In this document: positions 56,382 to 64,000 of the stretch, piece by piece | How positions within the stretch are numbered: the stretch's first letter is position 1 | How the letters are laid out: each line of letters begins with the position of its first letter | Assembly (NCBI GenBank): GCA_973895155.1 | Contig: OZ316899.1 | Location: 9,424,001-9,488,000 of the forward strand | Length of the DNA: 64,000 bases | Direction of reading: 5' to 3' | Origin: Marsupella aquatica | Taxonomy: Eukaryota > Marchantiophyta | Program-made: the position numbers and the translations under genes | Notes under the pieces: generated by a model | Told to the model about the DNA's origin: nothing | The model's database searches: none | What the model saw: the letters and a program-made list of their open reading frames with translations, nothing else

Positions 56382-57747
56382 CTACAAAATTAGGAACTCA
56401 CTTTTTTTGGTCTCTTTTTGAGATCCACTTGGGGTTGTTTCTTGCTTGGGTTTTGCTCTTGGTTTTTGACTCCTTGCAACTTGGACGACTTGCGTCTCAC
56501 AAATCCGCTGGAGCTCTATCGCCGTGAGATCAATCTTGGCATCAATTCCCTGCTTCATCTCTGACAAAATGTTTCTGGGCTCCAAATTCTTTGATAACTT
56601 GTGAAAAGCATCTTTCTCTGTCTCATCAAACGGTGAATTCCACTTGTCTGTGTCAAGATACCTCAGACAATGCAAAACCTCCCACTTTGCCATTTTCCTT
56701 GGGGGAAACTTTCCCTCTAGTGGGTACATGGTGTACCCAAGAAGTCTCCAGACGCTTCGGACCTCAAATTCACAACGGCCCATTTATGGAAGGCACCAGG
56801 ATAAGCCCATAAATAGCTCGGGTCACTCCTCTCCATTTTCACATAGTATCGATACAAATATCTCTTGGCTCTCTTGCGGTTCACTTCACTCAAATCCTCC
56901 TTGTCAGCGTACTTGGACTCCCAAATAGTGTTGAAAAACTTGGCCCTTACGGAATCCCCGCACTTTCTAAAATCATCTACAATCAAAGCGTTCAACTTCT
57001 CAAAGGGAATCAATTCTCCACCTAGTGTTGTAAGACGTTGTTCGGTGCATGAACCCATAGCCTCCTTCAAACATGCCTCGAGGAGAGCAGTTGCTATCCC
57101 CTCAATCATGTTCCAAACATGCCAAGTGTGGCACCACTGCTTCACGGGGTCGTCCGATACTCCGAGCGGATGGAAAAACTGTTTCCTTAACTCGGGAGTA
57201 CAATGTGCAACAAGCAATGTACTTTGCAATTTTGGATCTAATGCCAAATTGGCAGTGAACAAGCAAGCTCTATCCATGGTGCAGAATACAGCTTCAGGGA
57301 CCTTTTCACGTTTGAGTCGATCTATAAGACAATACATCTCAGCGCAAGTGTCCATGAAATCTTCAAACTCTGGGCTTAGCAAGGAAGTGAGCTTCGGAGT
57401 TTTCACAGTCCACTCCTTAGTGGCTTCCTTCATCATCTGACTGTGTCGAAGATTTGTCTCTTTGACCGACCATGGAGCACCGAAACTGCTCGCCTGGTTC
57501 TTCATCACCTAAAATTGCTGCGAGTACGATTTGATCTTGTTTTCACACAAGATGTATACCAACGCCTCCATTGACATCTTCTTGGTAAACCACAAACCCT
57601 TTTGGGTTCCTTTCCTTGTCTTCTCAAATTTTGCATAATTTGCCTCATCAATTATGGGTTTGTAGTACTCCAGATCATGAGCCAAAATCCTCCTAATTTT
57701 GTCCGCATCCAAAATCCAAGAAGACTCTACCACTGCCTGTCCCGTCC
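56382..57747 (-). pseudogene. E3 helical middle region
   Basis: Minus-strand coding that aligns with E1 5429-6749: SSWILDADKIRRIL, GTQKGLWFTKKMSMEALVYILCE, then a long helical part (FFHPLGVSDDPVKQWCHTWHVW, LIVDDFRKCGDSVRAKFFNTIW) and RLLGYTMYPLEGKFPPRKMAKWEV..FDETEKDAFHKL. Frame breaks fall near 57515 and near 56750. It joins the ParB-like exon across an intron that carries TAGCGCCTAGCGCTAA. Ends Lys-rich (KPRAKPKQE). Function unknown; its conservation in E1 and E3 suggests an important part of the protein. Confidence 0.55.
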
Positions 57748-57764
57748 TGTGAAATTGAGGACAT

Positions 57765-57785
57765 TAGAAATAGCGCCTAGCGCTA
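57765..57785. repeat. E3 intron palindrome copy
   Basis: AATAGCGCCTAGCGCTAACC, a perfect AGCGCC/GGCGCT-type palindrome with one change, in the intron after the ParB-like exon. Confidence 0.75.
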
Positions 57786-57871
57786 ACCTAACAATACAAC
57801 CTGAAAAAAGGGAGAAATTGTTGAAGGGAAACAATCAAATTTGGGAAGAGTAGTCGGTGGTGAAAGAAAAC

Positions 57872-58604
57872 TCACTGGTTAACAATATGCATCGCTGCCT
57901 CAATCTCGATGATTGATGCCTTGTCTCCTTTGAAAATTGTGCATTGCACGCGAGGATGATACTTAGGATTCTTTGGACTCTCGTTTGTGACTTGAGTCCA
58001 CAAAAACAACCGATGATTTCCATCAAAAACATATAACATTTTGTCCTTGAGGACGTGGAAAGCGGGGTCTGATTCACATTCCGCTTTGAACAACTGGTTC
58101 TCCATGATCCAAAGAGGATCCCAAGTGCCCCGAATTTCATCTATACAAATCTGCGGATTACCTTGAGCGTTGGATGGCTGAACAAAAAAGCGCATGCCAA
58201 TGGACGAATTGTATCCAGATGTCCGGAACGAGTCCTTCAGCTTCTCAATCAATTGACTGTTCCTCTGAAGAGTGCGCACAACCTTCATGTGAACGAGATG
58301 ACATAAAGGAATTCTTGGAGGTTTCCTTTGGTAATCCATTTGCATCAACTCCAAATGACATCACGTGCTTTTCAATAACATCGACCACCAATTTCTCAAT
58401 GTCATCGACATTCTGAATGACAAACTCACCAACATGTTCCATTTTCAATCGCCTCGGTTTTGGACAAGGAAGCTCAACTTGACTGAGAGGATACTGTGTT
58501 GTGGAACGAGTTACGCTTTGACTTGAAACACAACTGGAATACAATGACTCTGAGGACTGGGAATGGTTTGGCGACCCAGATCCCATTTCGATATACTCTC
58601 CCAA
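57872..58604 (-). pseudogene. E3 ParB/sulfiredoxin-like protein
   Basis: Two overlapping minus-strand frames (58604-58245 and 58354-57872) give a Ser/Gln-rich N-terminus, CPKPRRLK, then PPRIPLCHLVHMKVVRTL..NSQLIEKLKDSFRTSGY, MRFFVQP and FHVLKDKMLYVFDGNHRLFLW, with GNHR at ~58009-58023, then HPRVQCTIFKGDKASIIEIEAAMHIVNQ. In ParB/Srx domains a G.HR box follows a strand and binds nucleotide; the following strand and helix also fit. One frameshift near 58300. This is the best-preserved copy of the domain in the window. Confidence 0.55.
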
Positions 58605-59052
58605 CTGCGATGCGGAGATTTTTCCCGTTCAATTTTGTTTCGTACGGGAGTTTGTTTGGGAGTTCATACGCTTAATTGTGCGGATTCTCCTTACACGCAT
58701 CCCTCAACAACACCAACGCAAATGAGAAGAATCTGCCTCATGAGGAACAATTCCAAAGGAAGCAAAGTACCCTAAATGTACGACGACTGCACCTTTGGCG
58801 ACATGTGAGTTGGGGGACGTTGGACACCTGGAGCAAAATGCACCGGACGTTGATTAAATCTGGGATTGACCAGTAGACCTCACAGTGCGTAAAAAGGTAT
58901 CTATTTAAGTTACCGTTGGCCTGATACCCATAAATATTATACTTGAATCGACTAAAATGTCCGTTGAAGTTACCGTTGAAGAGCGAGTTGTTATTAGATA
59001 GCGCCCAACGCTATCATTGGCGTCCGTTGTGAAGGGTATAGCGACGGAGACA
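58605..59052. other. E3 upstream region
   Basis: No gene supported. A final E3-type palindrome, GATAGCGCCCAACGCTATC, lies near 58998, close to the likely E3 5' end. Confidence 0.45.
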
Positions 59053-59129
59053 GGAAACAGGTAAACAGGATTTTTTTTTCCTGTTTTTAATATGCTGTTA
59101 CCAGGAAAAAATCTCTGTTACCAGGAAAA
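59053..59129. repeat. ACAGGAAACAGG / TTACCAGGAAAA repeat
   Basis: GACAGGAAACAGGTAAACAGG, a T-run, CTGTTACCAGGAAAA twice. It is the inverted counterpart of the 30.00-30.07 kb segment. It is cut off by the copia LTR at 59130. Confidence 0.55.
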
Positions 59130-59473
59130 TGTTAGATATTGCTCTAGTCTTGTGACTCATGAGCTAACCACAGTTAGTCTAACTCGGGTTAGGACTTAGC
59201 TAATGTTAGCGGTAATGTTGTTGTGCATATAGCCAGGGCTGATGCCAGACCCTGGTGGAACTTAGGCTCATTGTTACGGAGCCAGTTGAGAGATAGGGAG
59301 AGCTTGTGCTATGGATGCTTGGTATGGCCGGTCGGCCTAGAGTGCAGTAAAGCTCTTGTGTGTTCCCGTGGACGTAGCCTCGTGTGGAGGTGAACCACGT
59401 ATCTCTCTATGTCAACTCTTGTGCGTTGGATGGTTGATGGGCTTGCCGTTACGAATGTCGTCTATGCTCAACA
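59130..59473 (+). mobile_element. copia-type 5' LTR (344 bp)
   Basis: Starts TGTTAGATATTG and ends GCTCAACA, followed two bases later by TGGTATCAGAGC, the plant initiator-Met tRNA primer-binding site. A TATA-like GTGCATATAGCC lies inside. No 3' LTR is found before 64 kb. Confidence 0.75.
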
Positions 59474-59475
59474 AG

Positions 59476-59487
59476 TGGTATCAGAGC
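59476..59487 (+). other. tRNA-iMet primer-binding site
   Basis: TGGTATCAGAGC is the standard primer-binding sequence of Ty1/copia elements, complementary to the 3' end of initiator methionine tRNA. Confidence 0.9.
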
Positions 59488-61051
59488 ATGCCTGGGAGGT
59501 GACGAGGTTTTTTCGTGACGGGTTTTCCCAGCATTCATTGTTGATGGTACATTCGGAGTTTTGTCGCATGAAACTTGAATGTGTGTGGCTGTGCGGATAG
59601 GTTAGTGAGAGGGCTTTCTAACGGTGGTTAGAACTCGCTGATCGGTATCCGTGGTGCGGAGGAATCAAAGTTTGCGTCATTCAGGTTTTATTTGTGTTCG
59701 ACGGTTTTTCGGGGGAGAGACCAGAGTTTGTGTTTTCAACGGTGTGAGTTGTGCGGTGCGGGAGGCATCGCATGTTGTAGCTCAAGTTGAAGGTTGAAGC
59801 AAACTGGTCGTTTTGGTAGCTGATTTGTTGCCGAGTTGTTACCAAGTGCAACGTGACAAGTGATGAAGGCATTCAGGTTTTTTCACAAGCTATGGAGCTT
59901 GTTCTCATCTGAACCGGGTTTCTCTTTGTGATGTCCGACTCGGTGGAAGAAACACAAAGTGCTACGGCTCAACAGTGTGATCGCGGCGAGGCGGTCATTT
60001 TGAGCCCGAGATTGGCACTTGACGCGGAGTGAAAACGACGTGGCGGAATTTGTTTTCTCTACTGGAGCTGCAGATTGTGTCGGTGCAATTTGGCAACATT
60101 TCCTGTAGGCGGCGTTCACTTTACTCGTGAGAAGCAGCGGTGTTCAAGGTGTGTAAACGGCTTTTTTTGTTTTAAAGTAAAATCTTGGCTTAGGTTAGGG
60201 CCACTTTTGGTGTGTATACACACCCTCCCATCCCTTGGTCCCCCGTCGTTTCCCCTTGTACACCCGACTCCCCCCCCGCACCTTGTTTTCCCCTCATCCT
60301 TCAGCCTCGGCGACAAGCTGCGCAACACTGGCCGGCACTTTTTGCGCGCTCGTACGCCCTCCGCCATACCAGGCCAGTCGTTGCCGTGGCCCCGCCCTGA
60401 CATCGTATGACCGGCCCTGCATGTGTACGCGACTGCATACGCATCCGCTCTATAACACCGCCCGAGAATCCCCAGGGCGTACTCCCGGCCTTACGCCCTT
60501 TGGGCCCGCCAGTTTATACTGTATTTTTTGATTAGGGGCTTGAGCACCCCCTTTAGGGCCATTATTTTGCCTCTTTTTCTTCCTTATTGGTTTCCCTTTG
60601 TGCCAGGACCTGCCACCCTCCATTTTAACCGCTCCGACAGGGGGAACGGCCCCCTGTGAGACCTGCTGTACTATGCAAGAATATTCCCAAAAAACATAGA
60701 GCTGTTTTTTGGCCGTTTGACAAAGATTCTGTCCGTTGAACGGTAACTTTTTTGGTTCTTTTTCGGTGAGGACGTTGCCACTGTAGTTAGCAATGCGGCG
60801 CACCAATCACATCGCGATTTCGACGATGGTTTGTACTGGGTATTTTGGTTATTCTCCGAGGTGGTCAAAACGGGGGAGTTTCCCAAGGTTTTACCCACCC
60901 CAACCAAAATTTGAATAAGTTTTCCGTCGAATTTTGATTTTGATTTTGGCTTTCAGTATTTGACTCCTAGCTTTGTGGGCTATGTGGCGGTGTTGAGTTT
61001 TGAGTTTTGTTAGAAGTTTCAAAAAAAGACATTTTTTTGTGATTGTTTCAT
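59488..61051 (+). mobile_element. copia leader, unusually long
   Basis: About 1.56 kb separates the primer site from the gag ATG. It contains a C-rich tract (60205-60310) and the G/C-rich 60310-60480 stretch, unlike the surroundings, which may be a nested insertion. No gene is supported in it. Confidence 0.4.
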
Positions 61052-62107
61052 ATGAGTGACTCGAAGGATACTGGAAGAATTGGCGTCGGTAGAGCTTTAG
61101 GATCGCGACGGTCAAACGGAGAGTCTGAGGAGGAGCTGCTACCGTTTGAGGAGGAACTTGTAACACCGGTACGATCACCATTGCGGTGTGCAATGGAGGA
61201 AGCTGTGCTACTACCAGAGCTGTTGGTAGTGGGGAAGAAGAGGGAGATGACTAGATTTGGAGGAGTGAAGTTTGAGGTGGAGAAGTACGATGGTCGTACT
61301 GATTACTTGCTCTGCGAGAAGCAAGTGAAGGGTGTCCTTTGGGCCATGGGCTTAGCTCATCTGCTTTCTTCGCGAGAGCAGTATGATGGAGAGGAGGAGA
61401 TTTCTGTAGGACAATGGAGACAGGAGTAGGTGATTGTTGTTAATGTAGTGATGCTTTATATCAAGCCACACATCATCAAGCAGCTGGATGATTATGCGGA
61501 TTACGCATCATTGTTCAAGGCTCTAAGAGAGAAGTACTACCGGGAAGATACGTCAGACCAGTTGTACAAGAAGTCTCTCTTGATGAGTCTCAGGCTCAAG
61601 GAAGGGAGCAAGATGCAGGATCATCTAGATGAGTTTGACAGTCTAGCGGTGGATCTGTCAAACCTAGGAAAATGAGTTGAAGATGAGGATAAGGCCTTGC
61701 TTCTGCTAAGCTCCTTACCGCCATCATATCAGGGCTTGAAACAGGTGCTCTTGTACAGAGATCTGAAGTCCATTTCATATAATGAGGTGGTGAGCTCCTT
61801 GTTGTCTGATGATGCTCAAAAGAAGTTGGGTCAATCACAGACAGCATCTTCTTCTGGCACTGCGTTGAACGTGAACCGTGGGAGAGCAGCGCAGTGGTCA
61901 AATGGACAAAACAGGTTTAGATCTACATCACAGGGGAGATCTAAATCCAGAGGGAAATCGCAAGAGAGGAAGCCTCTTGCATGTTGGAATTATGGCAAGC
62001 CTGGCCACATGAAAAGGGATTGTCGAGTAAAGATCCCTACTGCATCTGCTAAAAAGGCATCGAGCTCGCATGAGGTAGATTTACTCGCTGATGATGACAT
62101 ATTGTGA
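61052..62107 (+). pseudogene. gag: Ty1/copia gag with two stops
   Basis: ATG at 61052. One frame of 352 codons, with stops at 61427 (TAG) and 61673 (TGA). VKFEVEKYDGRTDYLLCEKQVKGVL begins the copia gag fold; LDDYADYASLFKALREKYY, LKEGSKMQDHLDEFDSL and ALLLLSSLPPSYQ are UBN2 blocks; the end has a zinc knuckle CWNYGKPGHMKRDC in which the second Cys is Tyr. The reading ends at 62107 with no protease, integrase or reverse transcriptase following. Confidence 0.85.
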
Positions 62108-62177
62108 TGTCAAGGTTATGCTCTCAATATAAGCCTATTCATTAAAAGTGTATTTTCTTTTGTTCACAAATCAGCCC

Positions 62178-62262
62178 TGAAATGTACACTTTTATGTCCC
62201 CAAATGTACACTTTACGAAGCCCAAATGTACACTTTTTGATACCTAAATGTACACTTTATAG
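62178..62262. repeat. four-copy AAATGTACACTTT minisatellite
   Basis: AAATGTACACTTT recurs four times at ~22-24-bp spacing, followed by a TATTA-rich stretch to 62330. It directly follows the truncated gag. No gene up to 62518. Confidence 0.8.
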
Positions 62263-62518
62263 GCCAAATCTTATTAGTATTATATTAATATATTATATTA
62301 TATTAATTATAATAGTATTATATTACTTATTAGTTCACAAAGAACCATGGGATAGAGATCATACTTGTAAAAACATTTCCGCACAAAGAAGCCCAGGCAA
62401 GGACCATTGATTGACAATGTGTGAAAATAATTATATACAATTGTGTCCAAACTTACAATGAATATCCAGGGCTGGCACCCATTTTTACTATCTAATGGGC
62501 TTAACATGAGTCAGATCT

Positions 62519-63447
62519 CTAAACAAAGTGCTCCTTACAATATTTATTTGAGCACGTGCCTTTGTCTCCTTTACTATCTACCCTAATGTCACGGTTGCAA
62601 CTCCCTTTATCTTCAGGGAGATGAAATTTGGTGGTGTTGTTCCTAACTGCTATAATCTCCCGCAAAAAGTGTCTGGGATTTTCTCTATACAGACCTGAAT
62701 ATTCCCGTCCTACAAATGATCTAGCAAGTGAGGTGACAAGTGCATCGTCAAGTTCCACCTCGGGATGTAAGCTACATATACGGTGCTTCACAGCCCAAGG
62801 AATCTAATTGCTATTGAGGTCCAGCACACTATGCCTATATTGTGACTTCCAAATTTTGGCTGCACATCTCTTACTAAGTTGATCATAAGTAATCTCATTT
62901 TTTGCCTTGTCTCTCTTAATGTGCAATAGAGACCACTTTGGAGAGTTAGGAGAAGATAACAATGAATGTCACTTGCATGTGACAGTTTCTCAAGACATGG
63001 CCAAAGAATTGTTAGAAGAAAATTGTCTCCACGATTGGCATGCGTGTAGGGCACTGGAAATAGTCCGGTCATGTCTGGGTTGGCAAATGCCTTCAAGGGG
63101 GAGTCATCCACAAGGAGTGTGTTGGTTTCATCATATATATTTCCAAATGCAATTGTGAACATCATGTTCAACATTTTCACTGTTTGCGGCATCCCAGCAC
63201 ATGTCCAAATTGCAATGTCAAACCGATCAAAAACCAACTTTAGAAACTCATGGAGCCCTGGCCTCTCTATATACATGCGACTAGTTCCATTTGATCTATC
63301 CCAATGCACTCCACTTGAGGTGACAATCCTGGATGTGCCCTTGCTTTGGAATTCAATAGAATCCCAAAGTATTTTATTAAGGTCCAAAATCAGCAACTTC
63401 CGCTTGACGGGACCAGGTCTCGATTCTGCAAGTGCACCAAACACCAT
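62519..63447 (-). pseudogene. E4 FCP1/NIF-like HAD domain
   Basis: ATG at 63447 gives VKRKLLILDLNKILW (motif I, D-L-N), MYIERPGLHEFLKLVFDRFDIAIWTCAG (motif II), NTLLVDDSPLKAFANP (motif IV), then NFLLTILWPCLEKLSHASD. It is the FCP1/NIF HAD layout and shares the D-L-N substitution with HAD domain 1 of E2. The frame is lost near 62900; ELDDALVTSLARSFVGREYSGLYRENPRHFLR (62791-62519) looks like its continuation and terminates near 62519. Probably the tail of an element lying mostly beyond 64 kb, as HAD domains close E2. Confidence 0.7.
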
Positions 63448-63664
63448 TCTCAGAGAAAAGACCAAAAGTGAACTTTGGATTAGGATTGTCTCAGTCCAAA
63501 AATACAAGACAATGGCTGACAAAAAAGAAAATTAACCTACATACCGTTTTTAGAAGCCTCACAATGTGTAGACGGATATGGAGACTTTAATTGGTGAGTG
63601 CATTCTATGAGACCGAGAAGTATTTTAGATTGATATGAATAAATACAAAGTCAAAGGCTGAATT

Positions 63665-63972
63665 TCATTCCGAAATAAGGTCTCCATATTCATCAATAAT
63701 CATGTCAGCACCAAGCTCCTGTTGGATTTCAAAATTGACATCTGAAGTACTTTGTTCTACCCAATAAGGTGAAGTCCAAACAGGAGTTATCAACCCCAAT
63801 TCTCCACTCTTATACTCCTCCTTATTGAGAATTGAAGGAGCAGCATCCAATGATATTTCTTGGCCTCGATTTGGCCCACTTTTCCACACGTAACATCGTG
63901 CGTCGCATTCCAATGACCTCCATCCAGTTGATCCAACTCTATTTCCTTTCTTTTTTGAGAGCGGAAGGACAA
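63665..63972 (-). CDS. E4 upstream exon fragment, unrecognised
   Basis: Minus-strand frame ending at 63665 (LECDARCYVWKSGPNRGQEISLDAAPS, EYKSGELGLITPVWTSPYW). Its tail (GADMIIDEYGDLISE) is acidic. It lies upstream of the E4 HAD domain on the same strand and may be the end of the preceding E4 gene. It continues beyond the window. Confidence 0.3.
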
Positions 63973-64000
63973 TAGGACTCCCCGAGTGTGAACGAACGAA

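Noticed and set aside
60100-60531. Pro/Arg-rich overlapping frames in a C-rich tract
   Set aside because: Compositional artefact; several frames on both strands are open at once and no domain is visible.

Overview
The window looks like transposon-dominated nuclear DNA from a plant-lineage (streptophyte) eukaryote. Supporting signs are a CACTA/EnSpm transposase with plant-type DUF4216 and DUF4218 domains, Ty1/copia gag with a tRNA-iMet primer site, Ty3/gypsy gag, GT-AG introns, TTTAGGG-like motifs, and stop codons that look like C-to-T decay in CG and CAG contexts. No ordinary single-copy host gene, tRNA or rRNA was recognised. The species cannot be fixed; a charophyte alga or an early-diverging land plant would fit better than a familiar crop.

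Layout. 0-1.8 kb: decayed minus-strand zinc-binding mobile-element protein. 2.0-11 kb: element E1 (plus). 12.2-17 kb: unidentified minus-strand gene set (RPA1-like, RING/coiled-coil, unknown) with a hairpin array split by a TA-flanked MITE. 17.1-19.4 kb: gypsy leader and gag without pol. 19.4-20.9 kb: fragments and tandem duplications. 21-25.3 kb: minus-strand DUF7869-type transposase gene, with a truncated copia element (LTR, primer site, gag) lying in it. 25.3-26.2 kb: repeats; 26.4-26.9 kb: small zinc-finger-like gene. 27.1-53.3 kb: element E2 (plus), split by a complete 10,575-bp CACTA element (41,469-52,043). 54.1-59.0 kb: element E3 (minus). 59.1-62.1 kb: second truncated copia element. 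62.5-64 kb: start of a fourth element, E4 (minus).

The main discovery candidate is the E1-E4 family. E1, E2 and E3 share an order: a nuclear-localisation-like tail and a ParB/sulfiredoxin-like domain (GNHR or GQH motif), a helical middle region, a domain resembling the C-terminal half of bacterial DNA-modification methylases but lacking canonical catalytic motifs, and in E1 and E2 a Ulp1-like SUMO-protease domain. E2 adds three F-box-like units at its front and three FCP1/NIF-like HAD domains at its end; E4 has a related HAD domain. All are broken by stops or frameshifts here, so the copies look dead, but the shared architecture argues for a real mobile-element lineage.

Each element also carries its own short palindrome, reiterated in its flanks and in most introns: CTCGGCGAG/CTCGCTGAG in E1, GACGCGAC/GTCGCGTC in E2, AGCGCC/GGCGCT in E3, and an AACGTCGT motif in the CACTA element. 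The motif differs between elements but is uniform within each, as expected of sites read by the element's own proteins or RNAs. The CACTA element is unusual in encoding a SET-domain protein next to its transposase.
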